NCBI GenBank assembly: GCA_001972305.1
Contig: BDDD01002020.1
Coordinates: 366,809-430,808, forward strand
Direction: 5' to 3'
DNA from: Cephalotus follicularis
Lineage: Eukaryota; Streptophyta; Magnoliopsida; Oxalidales; Cephalotaceae
Length of the DNA: 64,000 nt
The notes beneath the pieces were generated by a model. The model was not told the origin of the DNA and made no database searches. It saw nothing but the letters and a program-made list of their open reading frames with translations. Numbering within the stretch: position 1 is the first letter of the stretch; every line of letters begins with the position of its first letter. Positions 1-11,602 of the stretch are shown here, one piece after another. The translations under genes were made by a program, and so were the position numbers.

Positions 1-1140
1 CAACAACTGAAAATTATTATGATATTATTTGTTGGGATTGATTACAAGCTGTCAACAATAATTGAAACATGCATATTATCTACTTTAAATGATATCATTA
101 AAGAATAAAAACATCAAATTATTAATCAATGAATGTTCACAATTTAACCAAAAGCATAAAACTGGCTACATAAAAGCTGAACTCACAATCGACTAGCTAT
201 GTTTATGGATCCTTCCACCCGATCCCAATTTACTTGTTCGAGGTACAAGGAAAATTCCTCAAGTCTTTTCTCCAAGTTTAACACACCAAAGGAAGCATCA
301 AAATACCGAGGGAGAGAGAGCATATGTGGTTCGGTCAAGACACAAGAAATGCTAGTCCTCTTCTTCTTCTTCTTTTCCTTAACTTTTGTTTTCTTAACAC
401 TTAACATTAATGACTTAGTAATTCTACAAGACAATGGTTTCGCTTTATAAACTAACCCTTTAGTATCTTGTTTGGTTCAGACAAATTAACTTGTTTTCCA
501 TATATTTTGACTTGGTTAAAAGTAAGACAAGTTAATCTCATTAGTAAAATTTAATTACACTATCACATTAGTATAAATAATTAAGATTTATCAAACTCTA
601 ACTTTAGTCCTCTTCCTTCAATTACATCATCACGTTAGCCATAGGATTAAATCGTTACATTTACAATTCTTTGATTAGTCACTTATAATTGCATTAAAAA
701 TTTCCTAATCGTCAAACCAAATAAACCCTTTCAATTCTTTCTTTATCGAGCTAATAATGAATTAAATCTTTGACATCTTGTCAATCAATATCGACATCTA
801 GTAATCCATATTAACTCCCATGCAAGTAATTTGAATTTACCTTGAACCTCTAGGTTACAGTTAACGTACACGTATAGTCCATCTACCAATAATGCTCGAG
901 TTAAATCTAGGGCATTAATTTGAGTCAAACCCTATTAATTAAATTACTGACTTTGTGATCTTAAGTCTTTACCTATTATGATCAAATTAGAAACCCGTTC
1001 TAATTTCTAATCACTGATGCTAGGAACACTTTTCGATATAGAATCTATTGGGTTTTCAACCTCAATCCTTTGATATTGAAGATAACAAATATTAATCATT
1101 ATCCCATATATGCTAAAGATTATCAAAGAATTAACAAGAT
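1..1140. repeat. Dispersed repeat remnant, unclassified (LTR- or Copia-like)
   Basis: No gene is supported here. The open frames around 183-450 overlap on opposite strands over a CTT-rich tract and look accidental. The stretch around 590-800 matches 39,150-39,335 in the same orientation: both have a GTAGGATTAAT-like block, then TTTACAATTCT, then ATTAGTCA, and end near an ATCGACATCTA-type motif. This shows a dispersed repeat with two copies in the window. I could not find its ends, so the class is a guess. Confidence 0.4.
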
Positions 1141-1197
1141 AGTATATATGGTGTTTGGGTTTTGTCAAATGTTTGAAAAATTATTATGTTATGTTAT

Positions 1198-1432
1198 TTA
1201 ACAAAAAGCATAGATGTCGTTGTGACAAGCGTTGATGCTTTTCATTTGCCTTCAATTTTTCTACACAAGTCTCACACAAAAGCATCAACGGCAGTTAAAG
1301 AAAGCATCGACTCTTTTAGGTGCAATAGAGATAGTAGATAATTTTATAAGCATCATGCCAAACATATCAAAGGCATCGATGCCTTCATGAGGGGTGACAA
1401 AAAGCATTGACGCAATCTTAATGAGCATTAAC
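1198..1432. repeat. LTR remnant with TCGA-type palindromes
   Basis: Several degenerate copies of the AGCGTTGATGCTT / AGGCATCGATGCCT motif occur within about 235 bases, for example near 1226, 1285, 1370 and 1405. The same motif type fills the LTRs further right. A matching right-hand end may be the segment 20599-20763 plus 28324-28433, which finishes in GGTCGCTACA. If so, this is the far end of one minus-strand LTR that was hit by everything between. The left end was not found. Confidence 0.4.
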
Positions 1433-1775
1433 TATAACGCCCTAAGCTTGAAGGGTGAGCTCAAGTCCTCACCTACTTTCCTATAACCTATTTCCCTTAG
1501 TCCTACAGTTAGCGTATTAGAATAAGTGTATCCATAAATGTGGAAATATTTAAAACTTTAAGCATAACATCAATGTGCTATAATCTCATTCAAATACTTA
1601 ACACAACTTAACAACTGATAAATGTCTTCATGCAACTTACATACATAAATATATGATACTGTCAATTACAACACAATATATTACCCTGATATCCTTATAA
1701 ATTACATTACATGTCCTTAACATAGATAACAACAAAGTACAATGCATATCCAATGTTAGGTTAGGGGTGTCCCTG

Positions 1776-4218
1776 TGTAACACCCCGCGCCCGGAGGACA
1801 GACACGTGGCATTACTCTCAATCCAATATACTATACAATGGTCGGGACTAGCAATATAAAAATGCGGAAAAACTTAAAACTTTATAATACATCTCATGGT
1901 GTGGAAGATACAATACAATTCTCTTGTAAACATTGCAATGATCCATCCATGCAATACAGTACAGTATAATATCAGTCATTTCAATACAATACATCAATCA
2001 AACTCTTCAATACAATATTACAAGATGAACTCTATCAGATCCAAAACGATCCCCCGCTCGAAGGAATCTTCAGTCCTTCTGTCCACTGCTACCTGCTGCC
2101 CTACCTATGCCGCACACAAAATGTACAACACAGCCCCACCCCGAAGGATGGGGTTAGCCACAAGGCTAAGCAGAAACCCCATGCAGCATGTATGTATGTA
2201 TAATGTGCAATATCGGTGACAGTCTATGCAATATCAATGTGTGGTGTACAATATCAATGCATGGTATGGCAAATGCATGCATACAATTGGTGGTCTGACC
2301 ATCCATATGACACTGTCCCATAACAGAGTATATGAATGGGAACTATAACAATCAATCAATGGCAGATACTCAGTGGTGGTGTATAAAACACCCAATCAAT
2401 CAATCATATCCTATAAAGCATGTGACCTCGGTCAGTACAATGTCAATCAGTAACAATGATCAATCCCACAGAAGGTAGTCCTTCGAAAAGGGTGGGAGAT
2501 CTATCTACTGTTCTCATACTGATCAGGTCTGGAACTCATAGATCTTCTAGCCTATGGATGGGTCATTACAATCTCGATGAGCTACAACTGAAGGAGCTAC
2601 TATTACCATTAGGGAGCTACGGCCCTCAGGGAGCATCAATCGTCAATCAATCAAAAATGCTCGTCAGCAAGACAATACAATAAATGAGGCAGTACAATAA
2701 ACGAAATGGTCGACACAATAGATGGATAGAGTCAACACCCTAACATGCCAACATGAATCATAAGGTCGCTCTATGGGATCCATACAATATAATCAATCTG
2801 TCAGTACAATGTCAATACAATGTCAATAAGTGGTGATGTCTAATGGAGAAATGGGAATGTACGTCCAACGTTCCAAACTTAGACCCACGACACCTATGAC
2901 TCAAGCAATCAATCAATGAATAGATGATAGACAGTGACAATCAATTCAACAATATAGGAAAGAACATCTATCCAGTCAAGGAAAGTCATTGGGTCATCGC
3001 CCATTGCTCAATCTGTCACTCTATCAATTCAATCATTAAAAACTGTGGAAAACTGTGTTTCAAACGCTTGAATACCTTAAGTGAGGCTCCGGTCAAGCGA
3101 CAATGTGAAAAGGAGTTGAAACAAAGCTTTAAAATAGCCAAAAGTTCCATTCAGCCTGTTAGGCGTCGATGTCCTTGGCCAAAGACATCGACGCTTAACT
3201 GGGTGTTCCTTTAAAAAGGTGGAAGGACATCGACGTCTTGGAAAGGCATCGATGTCCTTTGTTTGAATAGAGATATGGCCAACAGACGTCGATGTCCTTA
3301 GACAAAGGCGTCGACGCGATTCAATAAAAATAGCATGGGAATGCGCATCAATGTTCAGCATCGATGTCTTCTCTGGGGAGAAGAAATTCCAAGACAAAGA
3401 CGTCGATGTCCATCAAATACGTCGATGTCTTCACTGCGGAATCAAAGATGCTGCATTCTAATGCAAAAGACATCGATGTCCATGGGCTGGGGTTCGATGT
3501 CTTTGCTAGGTAGGGTCAATTTTGTGCAGAAAAACAGCCAATCTCGGGTTAAAATCCAATTTAAATTCATTCTTTGAAAACTAAGGGTTAAAATCAGTCT
3601 TTTAAGGTTAGTAAAACTTGTTACAACCTTCAAATTTCAGTTTCAATCTTCCTAGATTAGTTAGATCAAGGAAATCAATAAAAACCCTAGTTTCACAATT
3701 CAACACAATACAATCATTCAATCATTCAATTCAATTAACTAGTTAATTAAGAAATAGGCAATACAAGTAGAGAAGTCCTACCCATAATGAAGCTTCAACA
3801 GTTGAGCTTCCAATCAAACAATCGGTTAGAAAACTCGAAGAATCCACTGCTATCTTGCTCAAACCAAGGAAATGTGAGACTTCAATTATTATTTCATGTT
3901 GGGGATGCAATCCAGAGTTGTTTTGGGAGGAGGAGAGGCTACCCAGAAGAGGGATAGGAGGAGAAGGATAGAGAGAGGGAGAAGAATGAGAAATGAGAGA
4001 ATTAGAGTAAAGGATTGACTTATATAGTCAATTCGGCCAATTCTCTGAAACTCAGTCCCAAAATCCTGACTATACATGCATATAATCAATACAATAACCA
4101 ATAGGTATAGGAATACCTCACTTCAATATAGTGCAATACGGTTCAATACAATTCAGTACAGTACAATACGGTACAATATATGCATGAACAGTACAAAAAG
4201 GGAATTTGGGTTGTTACA
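1776..4218 (-). repeat. 3' LTR of element 1
   Basis: This 2443-bp repeat aligns throughout with 11603-14036 and with 39947-42324. Read on the minus strand it starts TGTAACAACCC and ends GGGGTGTTACA. A TATATAAG box lies near 4018-4027 on the minus strand, about 190 bases inside, followed by a CT-rich leader. A cluster of ATCGAT-centred palindromes occupies about 3160-3502. Small open frames inside it are not credible genes. Confidence 0.92.
3160..3502. repeat. Palindrome cluster GACATCGATGTC in LTR
   Basis: About a dozen variants of GACATCGATGTC / GACGTCGATGTC / GGCGTCGACGC occur at irregular spacing, with a perfect 12-bp palindrome at 3469-3480. Unit flanks differ, so this is not a simple tandem array. 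The position is about 500-850 bases downstream of the predicted LTR TATA box, inside the likely transcribed leader. Confidence 0.85.
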
Positions 4219-4231
4219 TTCTCCCCTCCTT
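4219..4231 (-). other. Polypurine tract of element 1
   Basis: On the minus strand the sequence AAGGAGGGGAGAA directly abuts the 3' LTR start. This is the expected plus-strand priming site of an LTR retrotransposon. Confidence 0.88.
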
Positions 4232-4274
4232 AAAAGAATCTGGTCCCTAGATTCAACAGTCAATCGGTCAATTA

Positions 4275-5493
4275 ATCAAATAGGAAGGGGTATGTCTCCC
4301 TCATATCATCCTCGCACTCCCAGGTGCGCTCCACTGAACCATGATACTGCCATAGAACACTAACCCAAGGAATGGTCTTTTTCTTCCAAACTCTGATCTG
4401 TCTGTCAACTATCTATATAGGAGTCTCGATAAAAGACAAGTCAGGTTCCAGCTGAATCTGACTGTACTGTATGATGTGAGAGGTATCTTGAAAATATTTC
4501 CTCAAATGAGAAACATGGAACACCTCATGCACTCCTGACAAGGCTGGAGGCAAAGCAAGCCTATAAGCTAGTCGGCCAATCCGATCCAATACCTTGAAAG
4601 GTCCAATAAAATAGGGAGAAAGCTTTCCTTTCTTCCTGAATCTCATGACTCCTTTAGTGGGTGACACTTTGAGAAAAACATGGTCACCAACACTAAACTC
4701 CAAGCCTCTGTGATGAACATCCGCATAGCTTTTCTGTCTACTCTGTGCCACAAACAATTGGTCTTTAATCAATTTCACTTTCTCTGAGGTAATCTGTACA
4801 ATCTCCGGTCCCAAAATGCTCCTCTCACCGACCTGATCCCAACAAACGGGCGAAGGCCTCATAAGGAGCCATCTGTATGTTCTCGTGATAACTATTGTTA
4901 TACGAGAACTCAATCAAATACAAGTACCCTTCCTAATTACCTCCAAAGTCGAGGACGCATGCTCGAAGCATGTCCTCCAATGTTTAAATGGTCCTTTTGG
5001 ACAAACCATCTGTTTGGGGATGAAAAGCAGTGCTGAAACTCAATTATGTACCCATAGATGCCTGTAACTTCCTCAAAAACTCAGAAGTGAAGCGAGAGTC
5101 TCGGTCCGAAACAATGCTAACAGGAGCTCCATGTGCTTTAACAATCTCCTTCATGAACAATTTGGAAGTCATCCGAATTGGTAGAAAATGGGCTAACTTC
5201 ATAAGCCGGTCGACAATAACACATATACCATCATGTCTATCGTGTGTCAGAGGTAACCCGGACACGAAATCCATGGTGGTGTGCTCCCATTTCCACTCAG
5301 GAATGAGCAAAGGCTGAAGCAAGCCTACCGGTCTCTGATGTTCTGCCTTAACTTGCTAACAAGTGAGGCATCTTGATACAAACTCTGCGATCTCTCTCTT
5401 CATGCCAATCCACCAATAGCTACGTTTTAGGTCATGGTACATCTTCGTGCTCTCTGGATGGATAGAGAGGCGAGATTTATGAGCTTAAGAAAG
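4275..5493 (-). pseudogene. Integrase of element 1 (C-terminal part), broken
   Basis: Minus-strand reading gives the second half of the zinc-binding domain (SIHPE, then a C..C pair near SRCLTC), then the DDE core: MDFVSGLP, then VSDRDSRF, then HPQTDG. The tail has GPFKVLDRIGRLAYRLALP and VFHVSHLRKY, followed after a stop by a TWECEDDM chromodomain-type motif. Several stops and frame changes interrupt it, for example after SRCLTC and after SMGT. The third catalytic glutamate, normally in a SERT motif, reads SKRT here (E to K). The upstream end is cut by the solo LTR at 5499. Integrase would join element cDNA to nuclear DNA; this copy cannot be active. Confidence 0.88.
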
Positions 5494-5498
5494 AAGCT
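5494..5498. other. Target-site duplication AAGCT (left copy)
   Basis: AAGCT occurs here and at 8060-8064, flanking the solo LTR inside the integrase region of element 1. Confidence 0.85.
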
Positions 5499-5684
5499 TC
5501 TAACGCCCGGGATTTTTATATGTTATAATTTCACAATGTAAATGTACTTTATTGTGGAATTAATAAAAGATGGATTTTCGAATTTGATGATGTTTTCCCA
5601 AACTCTGATGATGTTGATTTTGGAGTTCAGTTGTTAGAGAAATGTTAAAAGTGTAAATTTAGTTAAACGACACAGTTTTGAGGT

Positions 5685-5800
5685 TAAAGCGCTGACGCCT
5701 GGATTTAGAGCGTCGACGCTTAAGCCGTTGAAACACGCGCTTAAATTCAAACACATAAGCGCCAACGCCTGCATGTAAACGTCGACGCTTTGCGGCGTGT
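5685..5800. repeat. Palindrome cluster GCGTCGACGC, first of two in this LTR
   Basis: Copies include AGCGTCGACGCT at 5709-5720 and ACGTCGACGCTT near 5780, plus degenerate GCGCTGACGC and GCGCCAACGC forms. It lies upstream of the predicted TATA-like box. Confidence 0.8.
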
Positions 5801-6565
5801 TCTGCATACACATAACAGCAGATGGACGTGTCACAGGGAGGTGATTTCGTGACACTTTTCAAGCATCGTAGCAGGCGCTTTAAGAACGTGGCATGCATGC
5901 CCTTAATGCCAGAATTACCTGCAACAAAAAGGGCATGGGACAGAGGGACAACCTCTGAGTGCATGGCCTGTGAAAGGGGAGGTTTGGGCACCTGTTGCAC
6001 CAGGCTGCCAGTTTGAGAGAGGAAAAGAAGTTAGGAGAACATGCAGAGAAGACACAACAAAATCTGCATAAAAAGTAGACTCCTCTCACCCCTCACATCT
6101 GTTACAGAAAGCTAGAGGGTCAGTGACACTGTGAGTGACAAAAGAGAGCAGGAGAACTTGGGAGAGGAAGCTCAACCGCCATTGTTGAGCAAAGGAAGCT
6201 TGGAGCTTGCACACCAACTGTTGGGATGAACCAGGGGACTTTAAGCCGTACCTAGTAGCTCGAAGTGAGTGGTTGGATACTAAAAGAGGTGGACTTTCGG
6301 CATCTAACTTGAGGCCAGAGGTAGGGGAAGACATAATTGTATTTTTGTGTTCAATACTTGGTGTATGTTCAGTGATGTTTATGCATGAATTTCATAGCTT
6401 GATGATCCGTTTTTAGTCACTGAAATGATGCTACCTTGTACTGGATGTGTCATATGATGTTGCATGTCGATCTTCTGGGATTTATACATGTTGGATTGCA
6501 TGTTACTGTTATGGGAATGTCACTGTTTGCTCATGTCGTGAGGTAGAAGACGACCCCTGACCGAA

Positions 6566-6745
6566 ACCGTCGATGCCTTGGGTAAGCGTCGACGCTTAAT
6601 ACTGTGAACTGTGTTTTATATGTTGAAAGCGTTAAATGTCGACGTCTAAAGGGAGGAGATATCGACACCCAGACGCTATGGGACTGAACGTCGACGCTTA
6701 AGGGACAGAAGCGTCGATGACTAAGGAATAAACGCTGACTCTTTA
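6566..6745. repeat. Palindrome cluster GCGTCGACGC, second of two in this LTR
   Basis: It contains a perfect 14-bp palindrome AAGCGTCGACGCTT at 6584-6597 and further variants (ATGTCGACGTCT, AACGTCGACGCTT, AAGCGTCGATGA). It lies about 500 bases downstream of the predicted TATA-like box. Confidence 0.85.
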
Positions 6746-8059
6746 GAGTCCTGTTTGGACAGATTTACGGTTTTGATACCCGACGATCCCGATTTCGCTT
6801 AGGATGCATTAGAGCATTTGTATGCCTTGCATATACACTGTTTACTGTCTGTTTGGTCACCGTTTGTAAATCGTTTATGATTTCTAAAGTTGTGATGTTT
6901 AGAAATGCATATGTGAACTCGGAATGTGCTATTTTGAGTATGAAAATATGTATTGGTTAATAACGTATTTTTGAATGAACTGGTACTGTTTACTGCACTG
7001 ATTTGTTCAAAGGTATTTCTGCTACTGAAATTATATATTTCGAATATTTATTACTTTCAAAAATATTTGAAAATGAACTGCCTGTTGTCGATCTAAACGA
7101 TCACCACTGTACTGTTTACTGCACTGTTTACTATTTGATTCACTGTTTGCTATGTGAATTTCTATGTGGTTGTGCTTGAACCACTGGTTGCATGGCAGAG
7201 GCTGCCAGCGCCGGCTAGTGGTAGGGTTGACCTAGGGGCCAGGAGTTGGCTGGGTGACTCATGTACTGTACTGTTGCCTCGCTTGGTTGCCTGGAGCAGG
7301 GACCGAAGTGGGAGTGTAGCGTGGGACCAGGAGTTGGCGGTGTTACATATACTGCCAGACTGTTGTGGTCCTTTATGGACATATTGTACTACCTGTTGGT
7401 CCTTTTTAGACATTACTGTGATTGTGGATGTGATCTTGGCCAGATCACTACTGTATTGTTCTTGCATATATATATTTTCTTATATATGTACCCACCGTTA
7501 TTTTACTGTACTGCTAAAATATATATATTTCTCATATATATATAAACTGGTATTTCCTGCACTGCATCATTTATGCATACATTACATGACATGCATTTAT
7601 TGTTGATCCCGAGCTACTTTTATGACTTAGTCGAGTGAGGACAAAGGCTAACCCCCTACTTTACAGATTGATGCAGTGGACCGGTTGGACTGGCATGAGC
7701 AGAGAACAAGTTGTTATGTTGTTTTGTTCTTGGTTTTACTTATTCTCCTGCTTTGTAATAAACTGGGTTGTTAAAGGACTACAATGTACTGTACTTATGG
7801 TTTTGTTTAACGATGGGTTGTATTATTTTTGTACTATGATCACACTCCGTTTTGAGGGCTATTAACAGCGACAAACTTGTATTGGGTTACGTGCAGTATT
7901 GGAATGCACGTTACATGTATTTTCAGCTTATGAATCTTATGCTTCCGCAATTGATGTCTTGTTTAAAAGTTTAAATTTTATGGTTTTTACATGAGCTGAA
8001 TTTGTATGTTAATTGCCATTACAACTTTAATGTTGTCTACCCGAATTCGGGGCATGACA

Positions 8060-9300
8060 AAGCTCCTCCTTCAACTCGCGATTGGCTGGAAAGCAAATTT
8101 TGTTTCTGTATCTCAAAACCCCATCCGTAGATAGAGAGAAATCAGGTTTTCAACCCCTATCAATATCAGTAGCCACTTTCTGCAATTCCATGTCCACAAT
8201 CTGAGCATCTCTAATCTGGTCAAGCAATGCAGGTTGCACCTGTATATGAGAAAGAGTCATACAAGACAACTTGTGACTCAATGCATCTGCAACAACATTT
8301 GCCTTTCCCGGATGATATTCAATGTCACAATCATAATCATTAAGGAGTTCAAACCACCTTCTTTGTCTCATATTCAATTCCTGCTGTGAGAAGAGATATC
8401 TCAAACTCTTATGATCAGTGAAAACTGTGAACTTGGTCACATAAAGGTAGTGGCGCCATTTTCCAAGAGCAAAGACAATGGACGCCAACTCCAAGTCTTG
8501 TGCATGATAGTTTTCTTCATGTGGTTTGATCTTTCTCGATGCATACGCTATTACTTTGCCATATTGCATAAGGACGCAACCGAGACCTTTCCCAGAAGCA
8601 TCGCTATACACAACAAAGTCTTCGTTCCCATCTGGCAAGGCTAGGACAGGAGCGGAAATCAATCTGTTCTTTAGCTCTTCAAAACTTCTTTCACAATTAT
8701 AACCCCATACAAAAGCAACGTTCTTCTGTGTCAATCTAGTCAATGGTGTAGCAATTCGGGAAAATCCCTTAACAAATCGTCGATAATACCCTGCTAAACC
8801 CAAGAAGCTACAGATTTTGGAAGCATTCGTCGATTGTTTCCAATCTTTCACTACCTCCACCTTCGATGGATCTACTGATAAACCATCACCAGAAACAATA
8901 TGCCCAAGAAAAGTAACCTCCGATAAACAAAATTCGCACATGTCGAATTTGGCATACAATCGATGAGCTCTCAATGTTTGCAATGTAATGTAGAGGTGCT
9001 GGGCATGCTCCTCATTGGTCCTGGAATAGACCAAGAGGTCGTCAATAAAGACCACAATAAACTGATCCAAATACTGTCTGAACACTCTGTTCATCAGGTC
9101 CATGAAAGCTGCGGGAGCATTAGTCACACCAAAAGGCATAACTAGAAACTCATAATGGCCATATCGCAATCTGAAAGCAGTCTTAGGAATATCCTCATGT
9201 CTAACTTTCAGCTGGTGGTAGCCCGGTCTCAAGTCAAGCTTCAAAAACACTGTCGCTCCTCTAAGCGGATCAAACAGCTCATCAATGTGCGGTAGAGGGT
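8060..9300 (-). pseudogene. Reverse transcriptase, RNase H and integrase N-terminus of element 1
   Basis: One long minus-strand frame (9250 down to 8150) encodes most of the polymerase domain and RNase H. The catalytic motif FIDDLLVYS is intact. [15 protein letters not shown] marks the connection region. RNase H has [41 protein letters not shown] and the end motif [13 protein letters not shown]. The frame stops at 8150 and then continues towards integrase (YRNKICFPANREL) until it meets the solo LTR at 8059. The enzyme would copy element RNA into DNA and degrade the RNA. This block is the best-preserved part of the element, but stops on either side prevent a full polyprotein. Confidence 0.92.
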
Positions 9301-10085
9301 ACTTATTCTTTACTGTAACTTTATTGAGCTATCGATAGTCAATACACATACGGAACGATCCATCTTTCTTCTTGACAAAAAGAATAGGTGCTCCCCAGGG
9401 TAAAGCACTAGGTCTTATAAAACCTTTGTCCAGAAGATTCTGTAATTGTATCTTTAACTCTTTCAATTCTATCGGTACCATTCGGTACGGTGCTCGAGAA
9501 ATTGGTGCAGTACCTGGTATCAAATCGATCACAAATTCTATCTCTCTGTCTGGCGGTAACTAAGTCAAATCCTGAGGAAAAACATCTCTGAACTCGCAAA
9601 CCACTGGAATATCTTCCAGTTTTGGCCGCCATCTATCTATATCGAGCACGTGTGCCATAAACCCCGGGCATCCCTGTCGTAACAATCTGTTCGCATGCAA
9701 GGCCGAAATCATCGAAACAAATGATGGCTCTAAAGTACCAAGGAATCGAAAAGGACGTCGTCTTGGAGGACTGAAAACCACTACTTTCCAATGACAATCC
9801 ACCTGAGCAAAGCTAGCAGACAACCAATCCATGCCCAGAATCACATATAGGCTATCCATCGGTAAAACAATAACATCGGCTAACAAGCCATGATCATCAA
9901 TCTCTACAATACATTCTCTATACACTCGATCGGTGGTCCCTGACTCACCGAGAGGTGTGGATACCTCCATCAAAAAAGGAAGGTACTCAGGCCTCAAACC
10001 AATATGGGAGACAAAATGCAATGCAATGAATGAATAGGATGAACCCGGATCAATAAGAACCCATGCTATAAGCTGAAAGAGTCAA
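9301..10085 (-). pseudogene. Protease and N-terminal reverse transcriptase of element 1
   Basis: The retropepsin region reads VLIDPGSSYSFIA near 10045, where the family has an Asp-Ser/Thr-Gly triad; the middle residue is Pro here. It continues to VILGMDWLS. The linker to RT includes FRDVFPQDL, then a stop at about 9560, then the RT N-terminus [24 protein letters not shown] and [22 protein letters not shown], then another stop at 9329. Both stops interrupt otherwise continuous similarity, so this is a decayed pol gene. The protease would have cut the Gag-Pol precursor. Confidence 0.88.
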
Positions 10086-11416
10086 ACAGTCGTCCAATCA
10101 CCACGTCAGACCCTGCTACAGCACTCGGCTCCACGGCAAAAACTCTAGCCTGGACCATCAAAGAAGCACTCATAGGCTGTTTCCCTCTGGACTGCGAAGT
10201 TCCACTGGAAGAAAACGGGACACCAGTAGTCGGTCCCTGTGGAGGCGGTGACCGTTGTGTCTGATCAAATCCTCTAGGACGAGAACTCCGAGGACAATCT
10301 CTAGTAATGTCTTTGGAACCACCATAAACCAAGCAATGGCCTAAAAACCATCTACAATTCTCATAAGTATGGTTGGCCTTCTAAAAATGCACACAAGGAA
10401 CCAAAGCACTCTGATTTCTGCTCCTAGAAAATCTAGAGGGTGTACCCTGACTAGGTGCTAAAGATTGGCATCCTCGATGTGCGTTCCTCAATCTGCCTCT
10501 CCTTCGAGAATGGGATGGGTTCCCGCTATCCTGATTACTACCATGAGAACCAGGAGAGGGGCTACTATCAGTCTTCTACGACTTAGCACTGCCACTGTCA
10601 CTACTACTCTGCCAAGAAGAAGGAGTAGGCCTGGTGCGGGCTATATCTCTCATTAGTCTAGCCTCTGCTGCAATATGCTCAAGTTGCATAGCTCGGGAAG
10701 AAATATCTGATATGGAGGTCAATCCCAGGAGAGTCAAGTGCCTCCTCAAATCCAATTTCAGTCCCCGAAGGAACTTTTTTTCTCTACGCTCTTGCCTTCT
10801 ACTAACTATGGGGCAGTTCGGGCTAATTGCATGAATCTCGCCTCATACTCAGCAACTGTCATACTTCCCTGAACCAAATTAGCAAATTCAATCTCTCTTC
10901 TGTCTGTCTCTACCTGAGGGTGGTACCTTGCAGTGAATTCTCTCTTGAAGGCATCCCAAGAGCGGATTGTACCATTTCTTGTCCAATCTGTGTTAACCAT
11001 AGCCCACCAATGTTCAGCTTCTCATTGGAACATATACATAGCCAATACCAATTTATGTTCATCATCACATCCTATGACCTCAAAGATCTTCACCAATTGA
11101 GTTAGCCAAGACTCAGCAAGGGTAGGATCAGGGAGTCCTAAAAATGCTGGAGGTTGCAACTTTAGAAAGCGGCTCAACATATCATCCCTCCTTGGTCTAC
11201 GTTCAACTCTAGCCTGTCGGCATCCCATTAGAGTATGCATCTGTGCCATGGTGGCACACAACTGTCTCTAAACCTCAGGGTAGCCCCGGCTGGTGGACCA
11301 TTAGTGTCATACTCTGGAAATTCATTACCATCAGTCGGTTCATTAACAACATGAGCTAGGGCAGGAGCAGGAGCATTCCTTCCTCCTCGACGGCCACGCC
11401 TTCCCCTATTGTTCAT
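10066..11416 (-). pseudogene. gag of element 1, broken
   Basis: The start MNNRGRRGRRGGRNAPAPA at 11416 is shared with the fragment at 39806, which supports this start. Capsid motifs follow: MLSRFLKLQPPAF, DPTLAESWL, EAEHWWAMVNTDW, WDAFKREFTARY and FANLVQGSMTVAEYEARF. A frameshift lies near 11270 and a stop (FQ*EAEHWW) near 11022. The nucleocapsid part at 10332-10260 has a zinc-knuckle-like stretch in which the second Cys reads Tyr and the His reads Asp (CLVYGGSKDITRDC). Gag would form the particle that packages element RNA. Confidence 0.85.
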
Positions 11417-11587
11417 TTCTATAAGAAGACAACAACGGGATGATCAGATACAATCTCTTGCAATTCCAATATCAATCTCTTTTCTAATAAAGCAATAGCA
11501 TCAATTGATAAGAACCTACATCATACGAAACCATTCAGTCAATCTCAATCAACGCATTAATATACTTAGCTAGCAGGCCAACCAATG

Positions 11588-11599
11588 TCTCTGATACCA
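11588..11599 (-). other. Primer-binding site, initiator tRNA-Met, element 1
   Basis: On the minus strand TGGTATCAGAGA lies three bases after the 5' LTR end. It pairs with the 3' end of plant initiator tRNA-Met for at least 11 bases. Confidence 0.9.
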
Positions 11600-11602
11600 T
11601 TC

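Larger units (their letters stand above)
5499..8059 (+). mobile_element. Solo LTR (family B) nested in element 1 integrase
   Basis: This 2561-bp insertion interrupts the integrase zinc-finger region: coding matches resume on both sides, and AAGCT is duplicated exactly. It starts TCTAACGCCCGGG (TG changed to TC) and ends TTCGGGGCATGACA. Its terminal 150 bases align with the reverse complement of the start of the LTR at 22432, so both are one family in opposite orientation. It has no internal coding region, PBS or PPT, which fits a solo LTR left by recombination. Palindrome clusters lie at 5685-5800 and 6566-6745. A GCATAAAAAG box near 6068 precedes a CT-rich stretch. Confidence 0.9.

Noticed and set aside
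183..450. Two 83-codon frames on opposite strands
   Set aside because: They overlap fully over a CTT/AAG tract and lack any motif, so they are accidental.
1896..2219. 107-codon plus-strand frame, repeated at 11723-12151
   Set aside because: Both copies lie at the same place in the two LTRs of element 1, on the strand opposite to transcription. They are an LTR by-product.
7154..7865. Plus-strand frames of up to 150 codons
   Set aside because: They lie within the solo LTR at 5499-8059, contain AT-repeat-derived sequence, and show no protein family.
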